Part shown: piece by piece, positions 12,459 through 24,267 of the stretch
Layout of the letters: each line of letters begins with the position of its first letter
Position numbering within the stretch: position 1 is the first letter of the stretch
NCBI GenBank assembly: GCA_020081605.1
Contig: JAHREC010000049.1
Location: 992,001 to 1,056,000 of the forward strand
Length of the DNA stretch: 64,000 nucleotides
Direction of reading: 5' to 3'
DNA from: Albifimbria verrucaria
Taxonomy: Eukaryota > Ascomycota > Sordariomycetes > Hypocreales > Stachybotryaceae
The notes under the pieces: model-generated
Told to the model about the DNA's origin: nothing
The model's input: the letters and a program-made list of their open reading frames with translations, nothing else
Databases searched by the model: none
Program-made: the position numbers and the translations under genes

Positions 12459-13220
12459 TCACTGCCTTGGGGACAGTGTAAGTGGAAAGTAGCCGTCGCT
12501 GTGGCCGCCGTTGGCGAAGGAGATGCGGCTGCCTGTGGGTGTTCTGGCTCTTGAGCTGTTGGGAGACATGGTTGATTTAATTCTGGCTTCGGGGCTTCTG
12601 TTGCGGCCTTTCATCATAAGATAGCTGCCGTCGCCGGGAGTCGTGGCGGTGCCGCCTGATGCGGTGCGATGGTGGTGGCGCCGGTCGGGGAGTTCCAGGC
12701 GTGAGTTGATGGTGGTCCAGATGTCATCGTCGCCGACTCGCCACCCACCGATGCCTTCAAAGTCTCGCTCCGGCCCGAGGCTTGGGAAAAGTCCTAACGA
12801 ACCTTCACCGATAGGCGTGGTAGAGCCGTTGGAGACTATGCTGGCGGAGCTTGGACGGCGCCGGCGCCGACGACCGGGCGTCAACGTTGGCGAGGGGTCG
12901 CACTCTGGAGGCTGACGGCCGAGGGTGAATGCCTCGGAGCAAGGAACCGTCCTGGTTGCTGCTGCAACCGGAGCTGCTGACGTGGAGGACGATAGCGGCG
13001 TGGCTTAAAGCCTACGATGGATTGCGGGACGAGGGAGATGGCGATGTCAAGATAGACAATGGCGACACGGAATATGAGGACAGAGAAGGCGAGAAGGGTG
13101 GTGAGGCCGGCGAAGGCAGCGAGGGGATGGTGACGACGAAGAGAAAGGGCACGAAGAAGGCGTAGACGGGGTTCAAGGGGCCATGGTTGGTGATTGTTCG
13201 TGGAGATGTGCTCAGCTCAT
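12459..13220 (-). CDS. Conserved fungal two-helix membrane protein, function unknown
   Basis: I do not know a function. The frame-restored product has an N-terminal hydrophobic pair (VYAFFVPFLFVVTIP then LAAFAGLTTLLAFSVLIFRV) followed by a basic, Ser/Pro/Arg-rich, probably disordered cytosolic tail that ends GYFPLTLSPRQ. Two single-base deficits are apparent: in the GGGG at 13123-13126 (between TIP and LAAF) and in the GGGG at 12894-12897 (between SATP and SPTLTPG). The start is uncertain. The ATG at 13218-13220 lies one base out of frame with the conserved NHGPLNPVYAFF block; placing it in frame needs a third missing base, and the frame is also open further upstream to 13431. Expected length is about 254 residues. 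It is convergent with spc24. Confidence 0.6.
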
Positions 13221-13990
13221 GATTTCGGCCCGCGTCGGGAGTGACTCGGTACGAGCAGCGATGCCGAATACAAAACACGGAGATGAACGATGGCTTCGAT
13301 ATGGATGAAGGGGTTGTTACGGCATACACAGCTGGAAAAGCAAGATAAAGTGTGAAAGGCGAGAGATGACAAAACGGTTCAGCGCAATGGCTCTTTGCGT
13401 GATCCGACAATGAGAGGGGCTCCGTCTTCACATGCTAGGACTGGCTCATAAAGTTTAGTGATACTGCGCTATCGCCAAGGCAGGCGCCCGCCCACGGGAA
13501 ATGTTAGCTGGCCAACCTGGCCAATGGGCGACGAGGCACGGCTCTTGGAATGCCACCATGCACATGCCGGGTTGGCAGTGAATACGCCCTGGGAAAGTGT
13601 ATTTGTGGTCACCGGGAGTGTGCCGGGGCGTCTTGCACATTGCGTGAATGAGATGAGGCTGGAGTTAGTTTATATGAATGGGAAGATCGAGATTGTGTTT
13701 CTGAGACAAGGCGCATGCAGGGCGTGTTAAGCATATCTGCCCAGAAAAAGAAAAGAAATAAAATAGGTAGACAGACTACTAACAGGATGTACCTATGGAA
13801 GCAGCTTCGGCCCCACCACCAGCTCCGTACCTTTTTCCCTTCCCTCTTCCCCACAGCCGATCACCGAAATGGGGGCCCTGTTTTGTTTGACATCATCAAC
13901 CGCCCTGCGTGCACATGGCCTGTCGCGTGCGCTGCGTTATGGATCTCCTTCAATAGCACCAGAACAACAGCACGCATCTGCTAGCCTGCC
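13221..13990. other. Intergenic region upstream of the TatD-like gene
   Basis: About 770 bp separates the start of the membrane protein from the next gene. It contains no supportable gene. It should carry the promoters of both divergent neighbours. A CATTGGCC (CCAAT inverted) occurs at about 13522. Confidence 0.35.
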
Positions 13991-15198
13991 ATGTGTCAAG
14001 ACCACCAGTCTGACGCTGGGCAAGATGGCCGGCCAACCTACGGCGGCCCCTTCCCGTGGGACGCCGGCGCGTTTGACGCACACTGCCACCCGACGGATAC
14101 CATGTCGTCTATTGCGAGCATACCGGGTATGTCTGCCCGGATCTTGACGGTTATGGCGACGAGGTCGCAGGATCAGCATTTAGTTGCGGAAGTTGCGGGT
14201 AAGCTGGGTATCAAAGGACGGGAGTGTTTGAATGGGGATGGAGGGAGAATGGTGCCGTGCTTTGGATGGCATCCCTGGTTCTCGTATCAGATGTACGACG
14301 ACACTGTTTCTGAACCTACGTATAAACCTTCGGATAGCGGCAAGGATGAAGATGTTGCTGCTGCTAAAGAAGCTCACTATAATGCTGTTCTGGCACCGGC
14401 TCCAGATAACCCAGCCTTTGTCGCTGCGCTTCCGGAACCAACGCCTATATCATCGTTCATCGATGCTACTCGCACGAAGCTCAAGGAACATCCCTCGCCC
14501 TAGTTGGCGAAGTCGGCCTCGATAAGGCCTTTCGTCTCCCACAGCCATGGGAGCCGTCCGGCGCCGAAGCACGCGACACCTCTCTCACGCCTGGAGGCCG
14601 TGAGGATAGGCTACTTAGTCCGCACCGAGTGCGCATGCCCCATCAACAAGCTATCCTGACTGCGCAGCTACGCCTGGCAGGAGAAATGGGCCGCGCGGTG
14701 AGTCTCCATGGTGTGCAAGCCCATGGCGCTGTGTACCAGACTGTTGCGGCGTGTTGGAAGGGTCATGAGCGGGAAGTGGTGTCGCGGCGACAGAAGCGGC
14801 TGGATGCACCGGGCGCCGTGGACGAGAGCGAGGATGAAGAGGAGAAGCCCCAGGTAGGCGGGAAGCCGTACCCGCCGCGGATATGTCTGCACTCGTACAG
14901 CGGCACTGTCGAGTCCCTCAAGCAGTGGTTCCACCCGGCCGTGCCGTGCGAGATCTTCGTGTCTCTCTCTGTCGCCATTAATCTTAGCACAGACAACGGC
15001 CGGGCCAAGATTGTCGATATTGTCAAGACTATCCCAGAAGACCGGATCCTGATCGAGAGCGACCTGCACATCGCGGGCGACCGCATGGACGGCATGCTGG
15101 AGGACATGTACCGCAAGGTATGCGAGATCCGCGGCTGGGAGCTGCGCGCGGGCGTCGAGAAGATACGCAAGAATTACGAGCGGTTCATATTCGGATGA
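13991..15198 (+). CDS. TatD-like metal-dependent hydrolase (Cut9-interacting Scn1-like)
   Basis: The protein belongs to the TatD/YcfH metal-dependent hydrolase superfamily, whose members are deoxyribonucleases or related phosphoesterases; the fungal form resembles the S. pombe Cut9-interacting protein. Metal-site signatures are FDAHCHPTDT near the N-terminus, CFGWHPWF, GEVGLDKAFRLP, MPHQQAILTAQLRLAGEMGRAVSLHG with its His, CLHSYSG and ILIESDLH. A single missing base near the CCC at 14492-14494 breaks the frame just before LALVGEVGLDK; restoring it gives exactly 402 residues and no intron. The TatD fold extends to about residue 400. The substrate is unknown. No targeting signal is visible. Confidence 0.85.
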
Positions 15199-15460
15199 GA
15201 TAAATGAAGTCACGGCAAAAGTAGTAGATATGTAGAAGCTTCAATGTTTAGATTCTATGCTTGGATGTCTTTGTTTATGACTCCGTCCAATGAATCAATG
15301 GATTACAACTGCTCGACGCTCCGCCCCGAATAGCGTCCTGGGTTTCCGCTCATGCCAAAAAATAATTATAACGCCGACGGTTCTTAACAATATTAAAACC
15401 GATTTCCCACCATATACACATGAAGGTAAGCTATAAAAACACATAGTAAACATGAAGTTA

Positions 15461-16989
15461 TCAATGATAGGTTTGAGCCCGCAGTTTATTTGTCGTAGCC
15501 GAGTCTGTCGCTGTTGTGTGTGTCGGAGTGGACGTCTGAGGGGCTGCTCGGTACAAGGGTGGACGCGTCAGAGGCGTAACGGAAGCCATCCTGGACGGAT
15601 GACGAATTTGGTGCCAACTCTTCGTACAAAGGAGGGTTTCGGTGTCGGAAACAAAGCCATCGGATTCTATCGACAACCGCCGGGGGTGTCGTGAAGGAAT
15701 AGGCTGGCTGGGAATGGTGTGTCGTGGTCGACCCTCCTCTGCGGCGATGAGGTTGCCGACCATGGCTGCGGCCTCGCGGAACTGCGCGAGCTCTTGCTCC
15801 ATGGTTGTCTGATCCTCGCTTTCGATTGCTATCTCGACATGTGCCTGAGCGGGAATCACATGGACGTGAGTCTCGTCCTGCACGGCTTGTTGGTCCTGCT
15901 TCTCCCCGTTGGTGAACATGCGGCCAAAGACAGCGCCAAACCACTCCTTGAATGCCTCGACTCGTGCGTGACGGCGGTTGAAGCGGCGGGCAAGACGCTC
16001 CGCGACAGTCTCGTGGCGGCGGCCCCAACGGCGACAATGGCTGTTGTCCTCTTCGTTCTTGACACGCATGCGGTGGCGAAGGAGGGAAAAGCAGAGGAGG
16101 GCAAGTAAAGCAAAGAAAACAACTGCTGCTCCAAGGACAGTGACAAGGACTTGGTCTTCCAAAAGCTGGTGGGTAAGTTAGCATATAATTTGTTAAAACT
16201 GGAATAGGGCTACATACAGCTGATAGCTTCTTGGAAAAGAGAGCTGCTGTACTCTCGAGGGCGATTGTAGGTGCTGGTGCATTGGATGTGCCGACAAGAG
16301 GATGCTCTTTTGGTCGGGGGTGTAAGAAGTCATGTGTGTCTTTTCGTGGCCATCATGTTGAGGAGGCGTGTACTCATCATCGTCCTCGTCTTCGGCGGGT
16401 GGTGAAGGCGGTGGATCATCAACGTGAGTGATAGGAGTGATAGGGGTGGGAGCATGCCGTGGTCAATCTTCCAGGCCTTCATCTTCTCCGGGTCGTTCAG
16501 TCTCTCCAACAGGCTGACCTTCTCCTGGGCCACGGCGAGCGTGTGCTTGAGACCCCATTCGGACAAGAACTCGGGTGCTTCGGAGGCAGGCAAGGGGCTG
16601 CTGGGATAGAAATCGTCCCCAGAGCGGTCAATTTCTTTGTTGACTGAGAGTAGATTGTGGGCGGCACCGTGGACGCTCAGGATCTCGGGAGGGAAGGTCT
16701 GGCGGAAATTGACCGCGATCTGGCGACTGACGCCAGGGGCAGTCGAGTTGACGGCGAAGACGGTGATGAGGAGGGTTCGCTCCAGGATGCTGTCGGATCC
16801 TTTGGGAGGCGGGCAATTGTAGGACCAGCCAGCGCTGAAACTGGCGCGACGGCCACGACCAAAGGAAGAGAAGAGGGTTTCCTCGTTAAACAACGAGTCG
16901 AGGCGTTGGTTGGCGAGAAGGATGTCGACATCCTCACAAGCTCCTTCCCGAGGGCGCAATTCGAAGCCAGAATTGCTGCGGTGAGACAT
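15461..16989 (-). CDS. Conserved single-pass membrane protein, function unknown
   Basis: I do not recognise a named family. Exons 16989-16218 and 16165-15461 are joined over a 52-bp intron, giving 492 residues after restoring two missing bases: near the GGG at 16448-16450 and, most simply, in the TTTT at 16341-16344. The ~270-residue N-terminal part looks folded and extracellular (LANQRLDSLFNEETLF, FSAGWSYNCPPPKGS, ERTLLITVFAVNSTAPG, EFLSEWGLKHTLAVAQ). A Pro/Asp/Glu-rich linker, one transmembrane helix (VLVTVLGAAVVFFALLALLCF), a basic stop-transfer patch with many Arg, and a disordered cytosolic tail follow. No signal peptide is seen at the chosen start, so a small upstream exon may be missing. 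A type I receptor- or sensor-like topology is inference. Confidence 0.65.
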
Positions 16990-17640
16990 TTAGCACGAGA
17001 TTCAAAACAGACTACAGCCTACGGCTTGGATGAGGTGAGCAGTACCAGAACATGAGGCTCCTCTCCTTCTTCGGGCAGCGCGGGACTCTCAAGAGTGAGA
17101 TAAGAAATGGACGGCACCGCTACGCCGGACAAGTCAGTACAAGGCCAGACAGACACAGACAACGAACACGGATGGGACACGAACACAAAGCAGAAACGGA
17201 GCCGGGCCGCGCCAGCACGGGCGGCGACAGCGACAGTAGCGCAACGGCGTTCAACAGCCTGAGGCCGCGCATCGTCGCTGGTTTCGCGGGCCCGAGGCGA
17301 GCACGAGGCGAGACGGAGAACAGGAAAGAAAGAAAAAGGGAAATTATTCGCTGGTTGCAGGTTGCCCCTCTCCCGCTAGGCCTGGACGTTGATGCCTATG
17401 TAAGTAATTACGCGGCAAGGCCAATGGGTCGGGTCCCGTGTGAATGTGGGTGGGAGGTTTGTTGAAAGACGAGGTTCGGAGGGGGTTCTTGGTTCTGGGT
17501 TCTCTTGGCCTGTCTGTCATGCGGCTGAAGGGGTAGAAAAGTCGCTGCCTGTAAGTTGCTGCGCCTCAATGGGCTATTCCTCCCGAAATGGTCCAGTGGG
17601 TGAGATGGGGAGGGAAGGGCCCTGGATTTCCTAAGCCCAT
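16990..17640. other. Intergenic, last GC-rich stretch before the AT-rich island
   Basis: Contains no gene I can support. It may hold the true 5' exon and promoter of the membrane protein at 15461-16989, whose start looks incomplete. Composition falls abruptly to AT-rich at about 17640. Confidence 0.35.
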
Positions 17641-18272
17641 GTTGTTATTGTTTTGTCAAATTTTACAACAAGTTCATTTTAAATAAAAGGTATTAGAATA
17701 ATATTATTTAACGTTCTCAAAGAGATTCATGAATCATTTTTGTGTCTCTGTTCCGATCCAATTTGCATCATATCAGTACGTGCTACCTGTCACGAACCCA
17801 ACAGGGTATAGACTTGCCGACTCATCCAGGATTACGCGGCTCGGGGATAAGCACGGACTCGAAAATGCCGTCGACTTACACGTCTTTCCCAAAACAACAA
17901 TCCCTTCAAACTGAAGATAAGGCGTGGTACCGGCCAATATGTCTTCATAATGGGCCTACGAAATGATGTCTAGCAACTCCATGAATTCAATTCCCTAGAT
18001 AGTGCCCATGTCGACCATTCTTCGTAAGGTGGTTTCCTCGGCCAAGCAGCCGTTTATCCCGCTTATACCATGAGGAGACTATTCCGGATGGATTCTGCAG
18101 ATCAGAGTAATCGCGTACGCTTCCTATTTGATGGGAAGATCTAAATAGGGTGGACTAGACCTGAATTTGTACTTCCTAGCCAGCATCATCTTTAAGGAAC
18201 ATGACCAACGGTGCCCTCGCCCTCTTAGTTGCGATTTGCTCTTCTGCTGCATGTATTTCTTTTGCTTGTCTC

Positions 18273-20457
18273 TTATTTACCGATACCGCATATTGATCGT
18301 TGTTGCTCAATAGCCGCACGTAGCCCATCCACTAACCGTGGCTGATGGAAATTTGCATGAGAGGCGAACGCATCAATCAGTACCGTTATTGGGCCTTTCT
18401 CATTGAAATATTCCTCCTCTTGTGGAGCCGTCTTTATCTGAGCAAGTATCCCTCCGCAAATGGCGACGTCTACATTGAATCCGGGAGCACCCCATTTCTG
18501 TAGCAGCTTTTCCATTTCAGGTGTTTGTAGGAAGTCTCTAACTGTTCGGTGCAGGAAATCAACCTTCCAGTTAAACAAAACGCTTGAACCCAGCGAGGAG
18601 TTGTCGTCTTCACTAGACTCATAGAATTGTACCTCCAGTAGACCTTTGCAGTAGGCATTCAACCTCTTGCGTATTTGTTTAAGACGAATGGTTGTTCTCT
18701 GAACTGTCAACGGTTGAATCGCGAGCTCTAGTGCGTACTTTGGCTCGTCATTGGCAACATCCTCTTGGTCTATGTACCAGTAACACATGAGTGGTAGCGC
18801 CACACTTGCTTCCAAGGTAATCTGGAAGAAATGTGAAGTCTGTTGATGGTAAAAGTTATCGATACCAAAGATGATGCGTTCGAAAAATTCGTTAAGATCC
18901 TTGGGCATGGAGTTGAGTCGCCTCCGCAGATCCGAAGCTCGATCCGCGTTCGTCAAACCTTCGAGCAGAGACTGAACCACGAGCCGGACCCATAGAAATA
19001 CACCATTTGCACCATTAACAATGTCGCTAATGAGATCCAATGTGTCTTCCTCGTTTTCATCCATAAACTCTTGGAATCCCATGTCTTTTTCAAAGGCGTC
19101 GCGCACATATGCTTCAATATCTCCTCTTGTCAAATCTTGCATATAGAGCTTCGCCGAATTGTCTTGGCCAAAGACCTTTTCAAACTCATTCCATGGCCGA
19201 CTTGATACGCACACCTTCACTTGTAAAGTATTTTTCAAGAGTGTCACCAGGCTGATGATGTCGTCGGGCTTCCTTCATATTCATCAAGACCGTCAATAAA
19301 GAAGCAGTACTTGACATTCGAGGTGGCCAGCGTAGCAGATAGTCTCTCAATGGCGGCCAAGAGCTCATCCACGGGAATTGAGTTCGTTGTGTCTTCACTA
19401 GATACAGGATCATAATCCAGTTTGATATCCGGTTGTCTTGGATAGACTAGCTTGATCAAACTTGGCTGTTGCCGCAAGATCTGATAGAGAACAGAGCGCA
19501 GCAGACCTTCTTGAGACTTTTGCAGATCTTTCTTCCCAAGGTTCCAGAAAAAGAAATTGGCAGTCACCACGGTCTGTGTGCCTGACCAGGCCTTGAGGTG
19601 TTCGGCAAGAAGATTGTGCTGAGAAACGTATTTCATAAATGTTGACTTTCCTGAGCCAGGTTTGCCTGAAACCCAGAACAAAGAGCTGTCGGATCTCAAC
19701 CATTCAACAAGTTGGGAAGATTTATCAAAAACCCATGAATATGTAGTCTCATGAGCTGATTTGATGACGACCCGGCGATGATCCATTGCGTCAAATCGTA
19801 AATAGCGCAAAACATCTTGTTCATGCGAGTACGTCTTCATCGTCTCAGCATGGGTGACTATCTTGGCCAGTAATCTGATGTCATTTCGGTTTTGGTCTTT
19901 CTCTTTTCCAGTCTATCAAACGTCTGTTGAACCGCAACTTGAAGGTCCGTTATTTCTCGGTTTCTATTTATGTCTTGCTTCCGACTCTCCGCTTCCATAT
20001 TGTCCAGCTTCTCAATGAGCTTGTCATGTTTCTGCAATAGCATATGAGAGCTCATCTGGTCTCTGATTCTGTCCAGTCTGTTCTGAATTGCTTCAATCTC
20101 AGCTGCATGACGGCTGGACCTAAGAGCCTGGTAGATGCTCTTCCATTTCTTATGGGAACCTTGAGCCTTAAGGCCATTCAGAATAACCGCAAGTTGGTTG
20201 GATACTTGGTTGCATTGGGTAGCCAGATCTATAAGCGCAGCATCTTCTTTAGAGAAGGGCTGGCACAGCTGTGGCGTTGACGAAGCTTTTGTTGCCAATA
20301 TCCTGACATGGTTACCCAAGAGCTCTAGCTCTACATTCTCGGCTGTGGTGCCAGCCGTAGACACGTACAGAGTATGTGCTGCATTCAAAAGCTTGGTGGT
20401 AAAATCCACAAACGCAACGATATTACTCGCAAGGCCAATGGCCGTTAAGGCGTCCAT
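18273..20457 (-). CDS. SesA-NACHT NLR-type protein
   Basis: Fungal NLRs of this architecture act in non-self recognition and regulated cell death. The start MDALTAIGLASNIVAFVDF is the typical SesA-like N-terminal signature, followed by a coiled region (to about residue 195). The NACHT NTPase follows with Walker A FWVSGKPGSGKSTFMKY and Walker B CFFIDGLDEYEG, then the sensor region VCVSSRPWNEFEKVFG and GVFLWVRLVVQSLLEGL, and a helical winged-helix-like C-terminal part. Two single missing bases are apparent, near 19868-19873 (between TEMTSD and LLAKIVTHAE) and in the GGG at 19265-19267 (between EYEGSP and DDIISLV); restoring both gives exactly 728 residues. No ankyrin, WD or TPR repeats follow the stop, so the ligand-sensing part is missing, cut off by the stop, or lies in an unrecognised downstream exon. 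Confidence 0.88.
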
Positions 20458-21554
20458 GGTTTGAGCTACGTAGTAATGCCACAGGTTGGACATCCCGAAC
20501 TCGACAGGGGTGGTCCACATACTTATGCAGTCCAAGTCATGTGATACAGTTGTAACGTATGAATAGGGAACCATCACAAGGGAGCCAATTCTCATATGCC
20601 ACCCGTTCATCGTCTCATTGGGTTGTTGCTTCAGAATGTGGTTGAAGTTTGAAGCAAATTGAGTGTAAAGTCACATCATGGTACATGGGTCGCCCGAGTG
20701 AGCGCGACGTCTTCTTGCATTCACCTCTAACACTATGAAGCACCCAGATATTATTGTTAAGGCTATGGGCTGAACATGATGGTGTGATCTGCCCGGGTTG
20801 GTTACGGCATGCATCAACCGTACGTCTTTATTACTCGTTTCCAAGCAGGGAATATGACCCTACGGATGAGTCAAGGTTGATTCAGAAAGATTACTATTAC
20901 ATTAAAAGATATCGATGTAGCAGAGATGAACATATAAGTTAGATTATCTTACTTGATGTTTCGAAAGGGAGAATGTTTAGTCATTTGGATCATTCTTAAG
21001 GGAACTCTGCCATAGGGGTGTGCTTGGTGCATGGGAACATGAAGCAGTACCATATGGAATCTCCTGGCTAAGAAAGGGAGATGCGCTTGAGTATCTCATC
21101 CCATTGGTCATATATAATATAGTTGGTTCAAATATTATGAACTATAACGCTCTGGCTTCTTTATCGCACGGCATAGGCCGCGAGTCTACGAACATATTCT
21201 GAACCCAGATATTCTCCAGAGGCGAAACCATAATATGAGATTTGATGTTCCCCAACCATTTAGATACTAGCTTTAGGGCCTTGTGCCTCCCATATTTTGC
21301 CTTCTTCCCGGCAGTTGACGTATTCGGTCTGTATGGTAAGAGAAAATGCCATCAGGGTGTGGTAATGTTACCTAATCTAAGTTTCTGGAATCAGGCTACA
21401 GTAATTATGAGGAATTAATGAAGGTTCCTCTTAGCACACACACCACCAGCACATTATGCTACTCCCCAAATCACAAATCTTCGCTTCATTACATACCCAA
21501 GTCCATACCCATTGGAAGAGGCCCTCACAGAAACAATTGGTGCCGTTCTTTCAA
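20458..21554. other. AT-rich gap between NLR and AIG2-like gene
   Basis: About 1.1 kb with no supportable gene; it is the shared upstream region of two divergent genes. Open frames here are under 65 codons. No repeat or RNA gene was seen. Confidence 0.4.
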
Positions 21555-22061
21555 ATGTCAACGCAGTCACAGACACAAACTCAAGCGCAACTTGTACCAA
21601 AGCCACTATTTATTTATGGCACACTGTGTGCCATGCCACTTCTCGCCTGGGCGCTTACGGGAGACTCAGGAAACACAGCTCTCGTGGCGCCTCTAGTTCG
21701 TCGAGCCAGAGTCAAAGGCCTTTTGAGAAGCTCTATACGATTTGGTGACCGAACTGCTGACTACCCAGCTGTCATTCCTAAGGAGGGATCTGAAGTTGAT
21801 GGACTACTCCTTCTCCTAGCGACACCCTCACAAAGACAAAAACTTGATGATTTTGAGGGAGACTCGTATAGAGCGGTCTCTGTGTCTGTAGAAATTCTAG
21901 ATGCCCACAATAGCCTTTGCGAGGTTATCGAAGCTGACACGTACCTTTGGAAGGGAAGAGATGACCTAATTTTGAACACACCATGGGACTTAGATATTTT
22001 CATCAAGGAGAGGTTGAAGGACTGGCTTGACCTTTTCGAGGACATGGAACTTGTTGGCTAA
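21555..22061 (+). CDS. AIG2-like / gamma-glutamylcyclotransferase-fold protein
   Basis: The fold is that of gamma-glutamylcyclotransferase (GGCT/AIG2-like) proteins, small cytosolic enzymes acting on gamma-glutamyl amines or peptides. The diagnostic YGTL motif near the start is present (LFIYGTLCAMPLLAWALTG), then a beta-rich core (ARVKGLLRSSIRFG, YPAVIPKEGSEVDGLLLLL) with the acidic DDFEGDSYR motif carrying the catalytic-type Glu, and WKGRDDLI near the C-terminus. The chosen start (MSTQSQTQ) gives 168 residues; an in-frame ATG at 21456 would add 33 low-complexity residues. No frame error. The substrate cannot be inferred. Similar proteins are common beside fungal incompatibility and secondary-metabolism loci. 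Confidence 0.75.
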   Translation: MSTQSQTQTQAQLVPKPLFIYGTLCAMPLLAWALTGDSGNTALVAPLVRRARVKGLLRSSIRFGDRTADYPAVIPKEGSEVDGLLLLLATPSQRQKLDDFEGDSYRAVSVSVEILDAHNSLCEVIEADTYLWKGRDDLILNTPWDLDIFIKERLKDWLDLFEDMELVG

Positions 22062-22481
22062 GGATAGAAACTGTATTTCGTTTCACAAAATTCAGCTGAT
22101 ACATCAATTCATTACACCGGACTCACCATGTTTGTCGCTGTCACTGGCTAGTGACGGCCACTGGGAAACAGACTGGAGCGTTGCAGGTCTTCGCAAACAA
22201 CTACCATTCTGGGTTCCAAACTTTCAACTTCTTAGGAGCCGTTAGCATGTCCATTTGTTACGTCAAGGAACTGATTCAATACTTCAAATGTCGTGAGGGG
22301 AATAGCAGAGGCTTGTCATAGCTTCGCAGCACAATGGCACAAGAACTGCAGCTTCAAACCATAATAATAGATAGCGTATACACTATGGCATGCTATATTC
22401 CCGTGCGTAATTTTTTGCGACAGACTAAATATCGGCTCTGCTAACTCCTTTTTTTCTTCTTCTGGGTGTTAGGAATGGGCA

Positions 22482-22954
22482 TTGTTAAATGCATTGACAA
22501 GATGCAAGGGAGATAAGGACAAGTATAGCAGTCTACTCATACTCAAGATGTTTCCGCTTCTAACTCAGCTATCTGGCTTCTCCTGGACTGAGGAAAATGA
22601 TACAAGCCAGAGGAGCTCAACACGGGCTATAATTCCAACAATTTCATGGAGAAGAGCTGGCTTCCGCAGCCAAGGCGTGGCTGGAATATATCGAGACTGA
22701 GGATTATGCCGAAACTGATGATATCCGGCATTTCCACGCTCTTTGTCCGCATGTGTGCCAACGACGGCTGGCCATCACTAAACAAGGCCATTTCGCTCTC
22801 GTGCCTAAGCAAACAGAGTGGGGTGACTTGTTTTTTCACCTCCCAAGGCAGCCAGGTAGCCTTTCTTTTCCGCCGAGTGTGTCATGGTCCTATTGACATG
22901 GAGGACCCTGCCCCGGTACGATTGCAAGTGCACTGGGTACAATTGCGTGCATGA
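22482..22954 (+). pseudogene. Degenerate HET (heterokaryon incompatibility) protein fragment
   Basis: Short readable pieces in different frames resemble the C-terminal part of fungal HET-domain proteins. At about 22700-22850 one frame gives CQRRLAITKQGHFALVPKQ followed by TEWGDLFFHL, matching the usual pattern of a basic Arg-Arg strand, a Gly-aromatic turn and a GD(L/V) strand. The expected GSQVAFLFRR strand then appears in another frame after the T run at 22831-22836. Here the shift would need one base less (or two more), unlike the single-base deficits elsewhere. An upstream piece (KYSSLLILKMFPLLTQLSGF) may be the helical middle. No HET-domain start was found. I read it as a decayed relic; the family match is from memory. 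Confidence 0.4.
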
Positions 22955-24267
22955 AGCTAGTCACAGAGAAGCTATGGCATGGGGCAAGATAGAAGCTGAG
23001 CATATCGTACCGATTTAGAAGGTCATGTAGTTCAAAAGTCAGCTACATCTGCTCACACCGAAACGGTCGTGCCGGTCAACAATACACAGACTACTTCCTT
23101 GAGATTACTGATGAGCCGAAAATATAACAAACTAGGAGCTTTATACAATGAATCAAATCAAATTTAGATAAGTTAGAGGCCGATTATTAGACTGGTGATA
23201 GAAATATCTATCAAGCGGAGAGTAAAAGGGTAGTGCCAAAGACCACAAGTCAATGTGAGAGTCTATGAACATGGGATTGTATTGGAAACGCATACCAAGA
23301 AGATTAGACGAAAGTTATTGATATGAAAATATTTAACTTTTGATTTGGTATCAATCGTTTGACCTCCAACCAATACTACACGAATGAAAATCTAAGCATT
23401 TGCTAATCTGCGGTCCTCACTTTTCGCCTCCAGCACGTGATTTCCGCTCCTCAACTGCCCTCACATCAAGCTAACAACCACACGTCACTGTCTCTTGCGA
23501 TATATAACAGGCGGTGACGTTAGGCAGATGCTAGAGTAGTGAGGAAAGATGCAGAAGAAGATATGTTCTAGAGTTATATAAGTATGTTTTTCGACTATAT
23601 TTCTGTCTAGGTATTCGATTAGCAAACTTGGTGCATTTAATATCTACTTTTAAACTAACCATATAACATAAACTATTCTTAATTTGGTGATACCTCCAAA
23701 TTTTCTATTGTGTACTTTGGAGATAATATGTGGTATTTGGAAGAAAATAAAATGAGAGTTAAAGATCAAGAGATCATGTTAGGGCAGGTATTCTCAAAGG
23801 CCAAGAAACTAGTAAACGAAAAATGATGATTATGGACATATTACAAGGAAAGAAGCAGAGTAAACATAAGAAATACAAATCCAAACAAGTACAATAGGAG
23901 GCAGGGTTCATAGTAAGAGAGGCCACCGCTAACTGCAGGTTCTAGATCGAATTCTCACAGCCACAGTGCTAACATCGTACCCGGCCTTCAGTTATGGCTT
24001 CTTTATCAAATGATATAGGCTGGGATTCGCGGTCAAGGTTTGGGCTCGAGTATTATTTAAAGTTGGAAAGATGGTACGGGACTAGCATTTCCTGACGATT
24101 GGCAATATTGGTTTAGAATCTCCCACCTACTAAATATCTATGCATCACCATATACAGTTAGGTAAAACACTATGAGAGATTGGCCTCAGTAGTTTCCAAG
24201 AAATGTATTGATATGTTAATCGATGAGATGGCTATTTGGATTATTCAATCAAAGTTGCACTCATTCC
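22955..24267. other. AT-rich non-coding stretch
   Basis: About 1.3 kb of strongly AT-rich sequence with no open frame above 60 codons on either strand. No recognisable transposon terminus, RNA gene or tandem repeat was seen. Confidence 0.5.
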
